A DNA stretch of 64,000 nt. Origin: JACDBZ01 sp036262075. Its GTDB lineage: Bacteria > Chloroflexota > Limnocylindria > QHBO01. The position numbers and the translations under genes are program-made. The notes under the pieces are model-generated. The model did no database searches. It was given only the letters and a program-made list of their open reading frames with translations, and was not told the origin of the DNA. Location: assembly GCA_036262075.1 (NCBI GenBank), contig DATAJO010000038.1:1-64000 (forward strand), read 5' to 3'. Positions 16,702-25,924 of the stretch are shown here, one piece after another (the first letter of the stretch is position 1; each line of letters opens with the position of its first letter).

Positions 16702-18279
16702 GTGAAGCTCGAGCTGCGGGGGATCACCAAGCGATTCCCGGGCGTGGTCGCCAACGAGGGCATCGACCTCGTGGTCCAGCCCGGCGAGATCCTTGGGCTG
16801 CTCGGCGAGAACGGCGCGGGCAAGTCCACGCTCATGAACGTCCTGTACGGGCTCTACCAGCCCGACGAGGGCGAGATCCTCATCGACGACAAGCCGGTCA
16901 CGTTCCACGGGCCGGGCGACGCGATCGGCGCCGGCATCGGCATGGTCCACCAGCATTTCATGCTCGTGCCGGTGTTCACCGTGACCGAGAACATCATGCT
17001 CGGCATGGAGTCGGTGAAGAACCGGCTCGGGCAGCTCGACCTGGAGGCCGCCAAGCGGCGGATCATGGCGATCTCGGATCGCCACAAGCTGCGGATCGAC
17101 CCCGACGCGGTCGTCGAGAACCTCCCGGTCGGCGTCCGGCAGCGCGTCGAGATCATCAAGACCCTGTATCGGTTCTCCGACGTGCTCATCCTCGACGAGC
17201 CGTCCGCCGTCCTCACGCCGCAGGAGACCGAGGAGCTGTTCGAGGTCATGCGCTCCCTCGTCGCGGCCGGGACCTCGATCATCTTCATCACCCACAAGCT
17301 CAACGAGGTGCTCGAGGTCGCCGATCGCATCACCGTGCTGCGGCGCGGCAAGGTGGTCGGATCGACGACGCCGGCGGAGACGACGCAGACCGAGCTGGCC
17401 TCGATGATGGTCGGGCGCGACGTCGACCTCGTCGTCGACAAGACGCCCGCCAAGCCGGGCGAGCCGGTGCTCGAGGTGCGCGACCTCGTCGTGCGCGACG
17501 AGCGCGGCCACCCGGCGGTGAACGGGCTGTCGCTCACGGTCCGCGAAGGCGAGATCGTCGCCATCGCCGGCGTCAACGGCAACGGGCAGACGGAGCTGGT
17601 CGAGGCGATCACCGGCCTGCGCGACATCGACACCGGCGAGGTGCTGATCAACGGCAAGCGCTACGAGAACGATCCGCGCGCCGTGTACGCGGCCGGCGTG
17701 GCCCACATCCCGGAGGACCGGATGGAGGAGGGGCTCGTCGGCGACTTCACGGTTGCCGACAACCTCGTGCTCACCAGCTACTGGCACCCGCCGTACTCAC
17801 GCGGCCTCGCCCTCGACGGCGACGCGATCGTGCGGTCCGCGACCGAGCTCGTCGAGCAGTTCGACATCCGCACGCCCTCGATCTTCAACCCGGTCGCCAA
17901 CCTGTCGGGCGGCAACCAGCAGAAGGTCATCGCGGCGCGCGAGTTCTCACGGCCGCTCGAGCTCATCGTGGCCGCCCAGCCGACCCGCGGCCTCGACGTC
18001 GGCTCGATCGAGTACATCCATCGCCGCATCGTCGAGAAGCGCGACGAGGGCACGGCCGTCCTCATCGTCTCCACCGAGCTCGAGGAGGTCATGGCCCTCG
18101 GCGACCGGATCGCGGTGATGTTCCAGGGCAGGATCGTCGACATCCTGGACGCGGAGGAGGCGACGCTCGAGCGGCTCGGCCTGCTCATGGGCGGCGCGCA
18201 TCCCGAGGAGGTGGCGCCGGAGGAGGCCGCGGCGCTCGTGGCGGACACGCATGACACGGCGGAGGCGACCGATGGCTGA
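16702..18279 (+). CDS. Nucleoside ABC transporter ATPase
   Basis: The 525-residue protein contains two fused ABC ATPase domains, as in sugar (RbsA/MglA) and nucleoside (NupA/YufO) importers. The first has Walker A GENGAGKST and Walker B ILDEPSAVL. The second has the degenerate Walker A GVNGNGQTE, signature NLSGGNQQK and AAQPTRGLD. Signature-motif deviation LPVGVRQRVE in the first half is typical of this subfamily. The GTG start has no strong ribosome binding site. It overlaps the first permease by 8 bp. Confidence 0.92.
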   Translation: MKLELRGITKRFPGVVANEGIDLVVQPGEILGLLGENGAGKSTLMNVLYGLYQPDEGEILIDDKPVTFHGPGDAIGAGIGMVHQHFMLVPVFTVTENIMLGMESVKNRLGQLDLEAAKRRIMAISDRHKLRIDPDAVVENLPVGVRQRVEIIKTLYRFSDVLILDEPSAVLTPQETEELFEVMRSLVAAGTSIIFITHKLNEVLEVADRITVLRRGKVVGSTTPAETTQTELASMMVGRDVDLVVDKTPAKPGEPVLEVRDLVVRDERGHPAVNGLSLTVREGEIVAIAGVNGNGQTELVEAITGLRDIDTGEVLINGKRYENDPRAVYAAGVAHIPEDRMEEGLVGDFTVADNLVLTSYWHPPYSRGLALDGDAIVRSATELVEQFDIRTPSIFNPVANLSGGNQQKVIAAREFSRPLELIVAAQPTRGLDVGSIEYIHRRIVEKRDEGTAVLIVSTELEEVMALGDRIAVMFQGRIVDILDAEEATLERLGLLMGGAHPEEVAPEEAAALVADTHDTAEATDG

Positions 18280-19537
18280 CGAGCGACCACCCGATCCGAC
18301 GCCGGTCGAGCCGACCGCGCCGAAGGAGGCGCAGGGCCGCGGCGCCGGGACGCTCCGCGCGCTGCGCGGGCTCGTCCTGCCGGCGCTCGCGCTCCTGACG
18401 GCCCTCATCGTGGGTGCCTTCGTCATCGTCCTCACCGACTTCGAGCTCCTCGGCCTGTGGACCTCCGATCCGGTGCGGGCCCTCGGCGAGAGCTGGGCGG
18501 CGGTGTGGAACACGTACGGCGCCCTGTTCCGCGGCTCGATCGGCGATCCGGTCCGGATCTTCGGCGCGCTCTTCACGCTGAACTTCGACGAGCTGAAATC
18601 GGCGCTCGTGCCGCTGTCCGAGACGATCGTGTCGGCCACGCCGCTCATCCTGACGGGCCTGTCGGTGGCGCTGGCGTTCCGGGTCGGCCTGTTCAACATC
18701 GGCGCCGAGGGCCAGCTCTACGTCGGCTCGCTCCTCGCCGTCATCGTCGGGTTCAGCTTCGTCGGCCTGCCGTGGTTCATCCACCTGCCGTTCGCGCTCT
18801 TCGCCGGCTTCGTGGGCGGCGCGCTGTGGGGGGCGGTGCCGGGCGTCCTCAAGGCGCGGACCGGCGCCCACGAGGTGATCGTGACGATCATGATGAACTA
18901 CGTCGCGTACAACCTCATCACCTGGTCGCTGCGCACCGACCTCGTGCAGCGCGAGGGCCGATCGGACGCGATCAGCAAGATCGTCGAGCCGACGGCCGCC
19001 CTCGTGCCGATCGTCCAGGGCCTGCGCGCGAACTGGGGCATCGTCGTGGCCCTCCTCGCCGCCGTCGCGGTGTGGTGGCTCATCTTCCGCTCGACGAAGG
19101 GCTTCGAGTTCCGCGCCGTCGGCTTCAACCCCCGCGCCGCGCGCTACGCGGGCATGAGCATCGGCTGGTCGACGGTGTGGTCGATGGTCATCGCCGGCGG
19201 CCTGGCCGGCCTCGCCGGCGCGGCCGTCATCCTCGGCGGCTCGCGAACGCTGTCGCCCGGCTTCTCCCCGGGCTACGGCTTCGACGGCATCGTCGTCGCG
19301 CTCGTCGGCAACACGCGGCCGCTGGGCGTCGTCGCCGCCGCGCTCCTGTTCGGCGCCCTGCGCGCCGGGGCCACGCCGATGCAGTCGGCGACCGGCACGC
19401 CGCTCGACCTCGTGGTCATCATCCAGGCGCTGGTCATCATGTTCATGGCCGCCCCGGCCCTCGTGCGAGCGCTCTACCGCATCCGCACCGAGCGGGTCAC
19501 CGGGACCGAGGTCTTCGCGAAGGGGTGGGGCTCGTGA
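18272..19537 (+). CDS. Nucleoside ABC transporter permease 1
   Basis: The 421-residue inner-membrane protein has a Pro-rich cytoplasmic N-terminus and about 8-10 transmembrane helices of the BPD_transp_2 family (as NupP/YufP). It contains GLFNIGAEGQLYVGS and GAHEVIVTIMMNYVAYN, hallmark segments of nucleoside permeases. GGAGG lies upstream of the ATG. It forms the translocation channel with the next gene, and the stop overlaps that start (GTGA). Confidence 0.9.
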   Translation: MADERPPDPTPVEPTAPKEAQGRGAGTLRALRGLVLPALALLTALIVGAFVIVLTDFELLGLWTSDPVRALGESWAAVWNTYGALFRGSIGDPVRIFGALFTLNFDELKSALVPLSETIVSATPLILTGLSVALAFRVGLFNIGAEGQLYVGSLLAVIVGFSFVGLPWFIHLPFALFAGFVGGALWGAVPGVLKARTGAHEVIVTIMMNYVAYNLITWSLRTDLVQREGRSDAISKIVEPTAALVPIVQGLRANWGIVVALLAAVAVWWLIFRSTKGFEFRAVGFNPRAARYAGMSIGWSTVWSMVIAGGLAGLAGAAVILGGSRTLSPGFSPGYGFDGIVVALVGNTRPLGVVAAALLFGALRAGATPMQSATGTPLDLVVIIQALVIMFMAAPALVRALYRIRTERVTGTEVFAKGWGS

Positions 19538-20814
19538 CCGCCGCGACCGCCACCGGCACGACGCTGACCCGCAGCGAGCGCAAGCTGCGCACCCGCCAGC
19601 GGGTGCTCGGCATCATCTACCTCGCCGTCGCCGCGGCGATGGTCGTCTTCTTCGGACTCGGCGTCGAGCGCGGCGACACGTCGAGCTTCGGGCTCACCGC
19701 GCCGACCGCGCCGATTCCGCTCCCGAACCTCGTCATCCCGTCGGCCGGGACGGTGTTCCTGCTGTCGGGCGTCGTGGCCTTCGCCGGCGCCATCCAGCTG
19801 ACCCGCGGCTTCGGCGCGCGGACGGCGATCATCCTCGGCCTCGTCGCCTTCGCGTTCGTCTTCGCGTTCCTGACCTGGGTCGCCGCCGGCCAGTCGATGA
19901 ACCTCACCGGCGTGCTCCAGACGACGGTCCAGCGTTCCGTGCCGATCGCCTTCGGCGCCCTGTCCGGCGTCCTGTGCGAGCGCGCCGGCGTGGTGAACAT
20001 CGCGATCGAGGGCATGCTCCTGTCCGGGGCGTTCATGTCGGCCGTCGTCACCAGCGCGACCGACAACCCGTGGCTCGGGATCCTTGCGGCGGTCGCCATC
20101 GGCGCCCTGCTGGCGGCCCTCCTGGCGGTCCTCGCCATCCGCTACCGCGTCGACCAGATCATCGCCGGCTTCTTCATCAACATCCTGGCGACGGGCCTGA
20201 CGGCGTTCTTATCGGTCCGGATCCTCCAGCCCTTCCAGTCCGAGCTGAACACGCCGCAACGGATGGGGCCGATCTCGATCCCCTTCCTGGCCGATATCCC
20301 GATCATCGGCCCGGTCCTGTTCAACCACAACATCTTCGTCTACACGCTCTTCGCGCTCATCATCGTCATCCACCTCGGGCTGTACTACACGCGCTGGGGC
20401 CTGCGCGTCCGCGCCGTGGGCGAGCATCCGAAGGCGGCCGACACGGTCGGCATCAACGTCTACTGGGTGCGGTACAGCAACGTCATCCTCGGCGGCATGG
20501 TCGCCGGCTTCGGCGGCGCGTACTTCACCATCGGCTCCACCGGCGGCTTCGAGCGCGAGATGACGGCCGGACGCGGATTCATCGGCCTGGCGGCCATGAT
20601 CTTCGGCGGCTGGAACCCGATCGGCTCGTTCCTCGCCGCCCTCGTCTTCGGATTCGCCGATGCGATCCAGTCGCGGCTCTCCATCCTGAGCATCGCCATC
20701 CCGTCCGAGTTCCTGCTCATGGTCCCGTACGTCGTGACGATCATCGTCGTCGCGGGCCTCGTCGGACGCGCCCGCGCCCCCGCGGCGGACGGCAAGCCGT
20801 ACGTCAAGGAGTGA
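19534..20814 (+). CDS. Nucleoside ABC transporter permease 2
   Basis: The 426-residue BPD_transp_2 permease is the partner of the preceding one (NupQ/YufQ type). It has about 9-10 transmembrane helices and the conserved GVVNIAIEGMLLSGAFMSA and GENPKAAD-like motif (GEHPKAADTVGINVYW) near the coupling loop. The GTG start is fixed by the overlap with the upstream stop. The stop overlaps the nucleoside hydrolase ATG by one base, so uptake and breakdown of nucleosides are translated together. Confidence 0.9.
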   Translation: MTAATATGTTLTRSERKLRTRQRVLGIIYLAVAAAMVVFFGLGVERGDTSSFGLTAPTAPIPLPNLVIPSAGTVFLLSGVVAFAGAIQLTRGFGARTAIILGLVAFAFVFAFLTWVAAGQSMNLTGVLQTTVQRSVPIAFGALSGVLCERAGVVNIAIEGMLLSGAFMSAVVTSATDNPWLGILAAVAIGALLAALLAVLAIRYRVDQIIAGFFINILATGLTAFLSVRILQPFQSELNTPQRMGPISIPFLADIPIIGPVLFNHNIFVYTLFALIIVIHLGLYYTRWGLRVRAVGEHPKAADTVGINVYWVRYSNVILGGMVAGFGGAYFTIGSTGGFEREMTAGRGFIGLAAMIFGGWNPIGSFLAALVFGFADAIQSRLSILSIAIPSEFLLMVPYVVTIIVVAGLVGRARAPAADGKPYVKE

Positions 20815-21755
20815 TGCCCGACCGACGGCGGGTCATCCTCGACTGCGATCCCGGCCACGACGACGCGATCGCCATCCTGCTCGCCGCTGCCTCGCCCGCC
20901 CTCGAGCTCGAGGCGATCACCACCGTGGCCGGCAACCAGACGCTCGACAAGGTCACGCTCAACGCCCGGCGCGTCTGCTCCGTCGCTGGTATCACCGAGG
21001 TGCCGATTGCGGCGGGTGCCGACCGCCCGCTCGCGCGCGCGCCGATCGTGGCGGGCGAGATCCACGGCACGTCGGGCCTCGACGGCGTCGACTGGGACGA
21101 GCCGACGGTCGGGGTCGATTCCCGCGCGGCGGTCGACCTCATCGTCGAGCGGGCGCTCGCCGACGACCCGCGGCCGCTGACCATCGTCGCCGTCGGTCCG
21201 CTCACCAACGTCGCCACCGCGCTGCGCGACCATCCCGAGATCCGGCCGCGGATCGAGCGCATCAGCGTCATGGGCGGCGCGATCGGCCTCGGCAACTGGT
21301 CCCCGTCGGCCGAGTTCAACATCATCGTCGACCCCGAGGCGTCCGAGATCGTGCTCGAATCGGGCGTGCCGGTCACGCTCGTGCCGCTCGAGGTCACCCA
21401 CCAGGCGCTGGCGACCGACCCGGTGCTCGAGCGCATCGCCGCCCTCGGCACGCCGGTGTCACGCATGGCCGATGCGCTGCTGCGCTTCTTCGCCGACACG
21501 TACCGCGACGTCTTCGGCTTCGCGGCGCCGGCGGTCCACGATCCCTGCGCCGTGGCCGCGATCATCGATCCGACGATCGTCGGCACGCGGCGGACCAACG
21601 TCGCGATCGAGACGCGCTCCGAGCTCACCCTCGGGCGGACGGTGGTCGACGTGTACGGCACGACCGGGCGGCCGCCGAACGCCGACGTCGGGATGGACCT
21701 GCGCGTCGACCGGTTCTGGGACCTCGTGATCGAGGCCCTGGCCACGTACCGCTAG
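20814..21755 (+). CDS. Nucleoside hydrolase
   Basis: This 313-residue inosine/uridine-preferring nucleoside hydrolase cleaves ribonucleosides to base and ribose. The calcium/ribose site ILDCDPGHDDAIAILLA is at the N-terminus, and GPLTNVA, MGGA and the C-terminal HDP motif (VHDPCAVA) are all present. AAGGAG precedes the ATG. The gene is the last of the transporter operon, so imported nucleosides, including inosine made by the neighbouring adenosine deaminases, are the probable substrates. Confidence 0.92.
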   Translation: MPDRRRVILDCDPGHDDAIAILLAAASPALELEAITTVAGNQTLDKVTLNARRVCSVAGITEVPIAAGADRPLARAPIVAGEIHGTSGLDGVDWDEPTVGVDSRAAVDLIVERALADDPRPLTIVAVGPLTNVATALRDHPEIRPRIERISVMGGAIGLGNWSPSAEFNIIVDPEASEIVLESGVPVTLVPLEVTHQALATDPVLERIAALGTPVSRMADALLRFFADTYRDVFGFAAPAVHDPCAVAAIIDPTIVGTRRTNVAIETRSELTLGRTVVDVYGTTGRPPNADVGMDLRVDRFWDLVIEALATYR

Positions 21756-21761
21756 GGGCGT

Positions 21762-22547
21762 CTAGGCGGAGGGCTGCGGCCGGGCGCTCGGCCGCCGGGT
21801 GGACGTCGGCTCGATCGGCACCGGGAGGTGCGGGTGGACGGCCGGCGGCTCGCGCAGGAGGTCGACCGAGCGGCCGATGGCCGCCATGTCGCGCACGACC
21901 GACACGTGGTCGTAGTCGACGGCCCGGAAGCCGACGGCGATATCCGGCTCGCCGATGTAGATGACCGCGTACCGGGCGCGCGCGTCGCCCTCGGTCCCGC
22001 AGCCGACCGATCCGGCGGCGACGAAATGAGCCTGGCCCACGACGCGGTGCCACGCCTCGTGGGTGTGCCCGAAGGCGAAGACGTCATCGGCCTCGTCGCT
22101 GGCGATGCGGCTGAACACGCGCGACGGGCGCTCGGACCACAGGTACTCGGTCTGTTTGATCGGCGTGCCGTGGAACAGGTACATCGAGCGGCCGGCGATC
22201 GGGACGCGCAGCGTGACCGGCAGCTGGCGCAGCCAGGCACGGTTCTCGTCGCTCATGACCTCGGCCGTCCAGCGCATCGAGGCGTTGCCCTCGAGCTCGG
22301 CCTCGGCGGTCGCCCACGCGGCACCGGTCTGCTCGCGGTCCATGCCCACCGCCTCGTCCCAGTTGCCCTGGATGGTCGGGATCTCGAGGCGGCGCAGGAG
22401 GTCCGCGACCTCGTTCGGATGCGGCCCGCGGCCGACGACGTCGCCGGTGCAGTAGGCCGCATCGGCCCCGATATGGGCGATGTCGTCGAGGACGGCCTCG
22501 AGTGCCGGGAGGTTGGCGTGGATGTCGCCGAGGACAGCAATCCGCAT
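21762..22547 (-). CDS. Calcineurin-like metallophosphoesterase
   Basis: The 261-residue cytoplasmic phosphoesterase has the five metallophosphoesterase motifs: LGDIHAN near the start, CTGDVVGRGPHPNE, QGNWDE (the GNH motif with Trp in place of His), FHGTP and GHTHEAW. The YfcE/DUF2437-like fold family acts on phosphodiesters or nucleotides; the substrate here is unknown. It converges on the nucleoside hydrolase gene with a 6-bp gap. The C-terminal 40 residues are Pro/Arg-rich and probably disordered. Confidence 0.82.
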   Translation of the reverse strand: MRIAVLGDIHANLPALEAVLDDIAHIGADAAYCTGDVVGRGPHPNEVADLLRRLEIPTIQGNWDEAVGMDREQTGAAWATAEAELEGNASMRWTAEVMSDENRAWLRQLPVTLRVPIAGRSMYLFHGTPIKQTEYLWSERPSRVFSRIASDEADDVFAFGHTHEAWHRVVGQAHFVAAGSVGCGTEGDARARYAVIYIGEPDIAVGFRAVDYDHVSVVRDMAAIGRSVDLLREPPAVHPHLPVPIEPTSTRRPSARPQPSA

Positions 22548-22704
22548 TGCCGGATTCTCATCCCGTCACGGGCGCCCGACAATCCCCCGATGCGCGTCCG
22601 GGTACTGGACCTTGGGGGCATCCGCCGGCCGCCGACGCGCACCGCACGTCACCGGACGGCTCCTCCGGGCTCCGGACTCCTCTCCGCGCCCGGAGCACCA
22701 CGGG

Positions 22705-23799
22705 TCAGGCGGTGGCGCTGGCCGTCGCGGTCATCATCGGCGCGGCGAGCACGCTCACCCGTCCGGCGACGGTGCGCGCCAGCTCGCGGAGGGCGGCGGC
22801 CGCGGCCGAGTCCTCTCCGCCCGGGTACTGGGTCGACGTGATCGGGACGCCGGCGTCGCCACCGGCGCGGACGCCGGGCTCGATCGGGATGCGGCCGAGG
22901 ACCTCGAGCTCGAGCTCGCGGGCGACCTTGTCCGCACCGCCGGTGCCGAAGATGTCGTGCTGCGTGCCGCAGTCCGGGCACACGAAGCCGCTCATGTTCT
23001 CGACCAGGCCGAGCGTGCGGACGTTGACCTTGTCGAACATCGCGATCGCCTTGCGGACGTCGAGCAGGCTCACCTCCTGGGGCGTGGTCACGACGACGGC
23101 ACCGGTGAGGGGGATCAGCTGCGACAGCGACAGGGCCGCGTCGCCGGTCCCCGGCGGCAGGTCGATGACGAGGTAGTCGAGCTCGCCCCACTCGACGTCG
23201 CGCAGGAACTGGGCGATGGCGGAGTGGATGAGCGGGCCGCGCCAGATGACCGGCGCATCGGCCTGGAGGAAGTACTGGATGCTCATCATCTTCACGCCGT
23301 GGCTGACGACCGGGTTCGGCCGGCCGCCGTTGCCGGTGACGTGGGCTCCCTGGGTGCCCATCATGAGCGGCACGTTGGGGCCGGTGATGTCCGCGTCGAG
23401 GAGGCCGACCCGCGCGCCGTCGCGGGCGAGGCTGACGGCGAGGTTGACCGCCACGGTCGACTTGCCGACGCCGCCCTTGCCGGACGCCACCGCGATCGTG
23501 TTCTTCACGCCGGGGATCAGGTCGGCCGAGGGGCCGCCGAACGAGCGCTTCACGTTCGATGCCCAGTCGACGCGCACGAGGCTGGCGCCGAGGTTCGTGA
23601 GCGCCTCGCTGATGTCGTTCTCGATCGTCGCCTTGAGCGGGCAGGCGGGCGTCGTGAGCTCGACGGTGAGGTCGACCACGCTGCCGTCGATGGTGACGTT
23701 CTTCACCATGCCGAGCGACACGAGGTCGCGGCCGATCTCCGGGTCCTTCACCCCGCCGAGCGCGGCGAGGATGTTCTCGTCAGTGAGCTGGGTGGTCAT
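22705..23799 (-). CDS. Mrp/NBP35-type Fe-S carrier ATPase
   Basis: The 364-residue protein has an N-terminal MIP18/DUF59 domain (residues about 5-90) and a P-loop domain with the deviant Walker A ASGKGGVGKST. The CPDC motif near residue 275 bridges a [4Fe-4S] cluster between subunits in this family. It is expected to deliver Fe-S clusters to apoproteins in the cytoplasm. I chose MTTQL as the start; longer frames lack support. The gene stands alone on the minus strand downstream of a hairpin that ends the PIG-L transcript. Confidence 0.93.
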   Translation of the reverse strand: MTTQLTDENILAALGGVKDPEIGRDLVSLGMVKNVTIDGSVVDLTVELTTPACPLKATIENDISEALTNLGASLVRVDWASNVKRSFGGPSADLIPGVKNTIAVASGKGGVGKSTVAVNLAVSLARDGARVGLLDADITGPNVPLMMGTQGAHVTGNGGRPNPVVSHGVKMMSIQYFLQADAPVIWRGPLIHSAIAQFLRDVEWGELDYLVIDLPPGTGDAALSLSQLIPLTGAVVVTTPQEVSLLDVRKAIAMFDKVNVRTLGLVENMSGFVCPDCGTQHDIFGTGGADKVARELELEVLGRIPIEPGVRAGGDAGVPITSTQYPGGEDSAAAAALRELARTVAGRVSVLAAPMMTATASATA

Positions 23800-23875
23800 G
23801 GGCTGTGCTCGGGGCACCTCATAGCGGGGCCGATGCGGAACGTGGGCTGTTGCGGCTGCAACGAGCGTAACAGAG

Positions 23876-23898
23876 GCCGGCGTGACGTTCACACCGGC
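23876..23898 (-). terminator. Hairpin after the PIG-L gene
   Basis: A 9-bp stem (GCCGGTGTG / CACGCCGGC on the minus strand, one wobble pair, loop of 5 nt) lies in the 126-bp gap between the PIG-L stop at 23926 and the mrp start at 23799. Confidence 0.5.
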
Positions 23899-23925
23899 GG
23901 TCCGGATGGGCCGCCCCGGGCGCGC

Positions 23926-24777
23926 CTAGGGAAGGCCGTCGAACAGGCTCGACTCGGTGGCGTGGACCGGCACGGCGGAGGCCGCGAGGCGGTAGTGCTC
24001 CCTCGCCAGCCAGGCGTCGCGAGCCGCCGGATCCCAGTCGTGGAAGGGGCCGGCCGAGCCGGTCTGCGTGACGTGGCGGCTGATCGCGGCGAGCTTGAGC
24101 TGCGCGAGATCGCCGAGCTCGAGGGCCAGCGTCGGCTCGGCATCGGAGCCGATGTCGCCGGGCGCGCGATCGCCGAGCGCGGCCTGCACCGCGGACTGCG
24201 GCACGACGAGCTGGTAGAGCTTGGCGGCGCGCCAGGCGACCTGGTCCTCCTCGATGTCGTCCTCGAAGGCGAGCGGCTGGGCGGCCAGCCGATAGGCATC
24301 GGCGACGGCGCGGGCCAGGACGACGTGATCGGTGTCGCCGGTGACCCCGTCCGGGCCGAACGAGACGATGACCTCCGGCCGATGCATCCGGATCGGCTCG
24401 ACGATGCGCGCCACGAGCTGGTCGTAGTCGACCAGGTCGAGGTCGCCCTCGGCGTAGTCGAGCATCCGCACCACGCGCACGCCGAGCATGGCGACCGAAC
24501 GGCGCAGCTCGTCCTCGCGCACGGTGTCGAGGTTGCGCCAGGTGATGGCGCCCTCCTTGACGTCGCGGTTCTTCCCGCCCGGGGCCGGCGGCTTCTCGAG
24601 CAGCCGCGAGTCGAACCAGCCGCGGGTCACGCACACGACGACGACGTAGGCGCCGGCGGCCGCGGCCGACGCGATCGCGCCACCGAAGCCGAACGCCTCG
24701 TCACCCGGATGGGCGACGATGACCATCAGGCTGCGGGCAGGGTTCCGTTCGCGAATGGGACGCCACAGGGAGGACAC
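23926..24777 (-). CDS. PIG-L/LmbE-type deacetylase
   Basis: This 283-residue protein has the Rossmann-like PIG-L fold of zinc-dependent N-acetylglucosamine deacetylases (MshB, BshB, LmbE). The metal motif reads AHPGDEAFGFGG (residues 22-33). The family normally has AHPDDE, so the first Asp, the general base in MshB, is Gly25 here. TDHVVLARA carries the distal His. The GTG start is preceded by TATACT 6 nt upstream, so it is probably leaderless. A second family member with a canonical motif is encoded at 31.8 kb. Deacetylation of a thiol or wall precursor is only a family-level guess. Confidence 0.8.
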   Translation of the reverse strand: MSSLWRPIRERNPARSLMVIVAHPGDEAFGFGGAIASAAAAGAYVVVVCVTRGWFDSRLLEKPPAPGGKNRDVKEGAITWRNLDTVREDELRRSVAMLGVRVVRMLDYAEGDLDLVDYDQLVARIVEPIRMHRPEVIVSFGPDGVTGDTDHVVLARAVADAYRLAAQPLAFEDDIEEDQVAWRAAKLYQLVVPQSAVQAALGDRAPGDIGSDAEPTLALELGDLAQLKLAAISRHVTQTGSAGPFHDWDPAARDAWLAREHYRLAASAVPVHATESSLFDGLP

Positions 24778-24783
24778 GGCCGG

Positions 24784-24789
24784 AGTATA
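24784..24789 (-). promoter_or_regulatory. -10 box of the PIG-L gene
   Basis: TATACT on the minus strand lies exactly 6 nt before the GTG at 24777. It is one of the clearest leaderless start configurations in the window. Confidence 0.5.
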
Positions 24790-24794
24790 CGGGC

Positions 24795-25862
24795 CTACGC
24801 CCGCCCTCCGACCGGGATCGCAGCGCGTCCGTTGCCGGTCGCCCCGGTGACCGAGGACTCGATCGTCGGCGCCCGATCGAGGAAGCTCGACGCGTGCCCG
24901 ACGTCGACGGCGCGCCGCACCTCGTCGAGGTCGAGGATCCCGTGGCTGAGCAGGAACAGGAGCTCGTCGCGCAGGGAGCTGCGCAGCATCTCCGGCCCGT
25001 CGGTGCTGAACGTGAGCGGCACCTCGTGGTCGAGCAGGCTGCGCAGGATGCGCCGCAGGTGATTGACGTCACTGACGACGCGCGTGCTCAGGTTCGAGGT
25101 CGGGCACACCTCGAGCACGGTGCCCCGCTCCCGAAGCATGGCCATCACCGACGGGTCATCGGCGCTGTGCACGCCATGGCCGATGCGGTCCGGCTCGAGC
25201 GCCTCGAGCGCCTCGCGCACCTCATCGGCCCCACCCGTCTCGCCGGCGTGGACGGTGAGCCCCAGCCCGGCACGGCGGCACTCGGCGTAGAGCTGGGCGT
25301 ACTCGGCGAAGCGGAAGCCCTCGACCACCGGACCGGCGATGTCGATGCCCACCACGCCGCGGCTCCGCCAGGCGATGGCCTTGGCGGCGATGATCTCGTT
25401 CAGCTCGTGGCTGAAGGCGCGGTCGAGGCAGAACACGAGGCCGGCGCGGACCTGGGGGTACTCGAGCACGGCGCGGTCCATGCCGCGCACGGCGGCGGCG
25501 ATGATGTGGTCGAGGTCCTGCTCGCCGCCGCGGTTGCGCTTCATCGGGTTGAAGCGCACCTCGAGCTGGGTGATGTTGTTCTTGCGGTACGCCCCGCCGA
25601 TGACCTCGTACACGCTGCGCTCGATGGCGATCGGCGAGGACTGGATCAGCTCGGTCCAGTGGAAGAGCTCGAGGTACGCGGCGAACGAGCGACGCCGCCG
25701 ACCGACGGTGATGAGGTCGCTGAACGCCCAGTAGTCCTTGGTCGGCAGGCGGATGCCCTGGGCGTGCGCGATGCCCCACATGATCGCGGGCGTGACCGCG
25801 GCGCCGAGATGGACGTGCAGCTCGGTGAGCGGCAGACGCGGGTCGAGGCGTGGACGGGTCAT
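24795..25862 (-). CDS. Adenosine deaminase paralogue
   Basis: The 355-residue TIM-barrel amidohydrolase has TELHVHLGAAV at the N-terminus (the HxH zinc motif, with GAA rather than the GS/GT usual after HLDG), VHAGETGG, GHGVH and TFSTDGPEM. The missing Asp after HL (HLG instead of HLDG) and DGP in place of DDP set it apart from the canonical adenosine deaminase at 13.4 kb. A related nucleoside or aminodeoxyfutalosine-type substrate is possible. It is divergent from the zinc-ribbon gene with 62 bp between starts. Confidence 0.82.
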   Translation of the reverse strand: MTRPRLDPRLPLTELHVHLGAAVTPAIMWGIAHAQGIRLPTKDYWAFSDLITVGRRRRSFAAYLELFHWTELIQSSPIAIERSVYEVIGGAYRKNNITQLEVRFNPMKRNRGGEQDLDHIIAAAVRGMDRAVLEYPQVRAGLVFCLDRAFSHELNEIIAAKAIAWRSRGVVGIDIAGPVVEGFRFAEYAQLYAECRRAGLGLTVHAGETGGADEVREALEALEPDRIGHGVHSADDPSVMAMLRERGTVLEVCPTSNLSTRVVSDVNHLRRILRSLLDHEVPLTFSTDGPEMLRSSLRDELLFLLSHGILDLDEVRRAVDVGHASSFLDRAPTIESSVTGATGNGRAAIPVGGRA

Positions 25863-25873
25863 CGGGTCGTCCG

Positions 25874-25879
25874 AGTGTA
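25874..25879 (-). promoter_or_regulatory. -10 box of the adenosine deaminase paralogue
   Basis: TACACT on the minus strand ends 11 nt before the ATG at 25862. Confidence 0.4.
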
Positions 25880-25909
25880 GCGGACCGCCGTCGGCCGTCG
25901 GGCCGATGC

Positions 25910-25915
25910 TAGAAT
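25910..25915 (+). promoter_or_regulatory. -10 box of the zinc-ribbon gene
   Basis: TAGAAT on the plus strand ends 9 nt before the ATG at 25925. Together with the minus-strand box at 25874 it makes a back-to-back promoter region of only 62 bp. Confidence 0.45.
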
Positions 25916-25924
25916 CGGCCGGCA

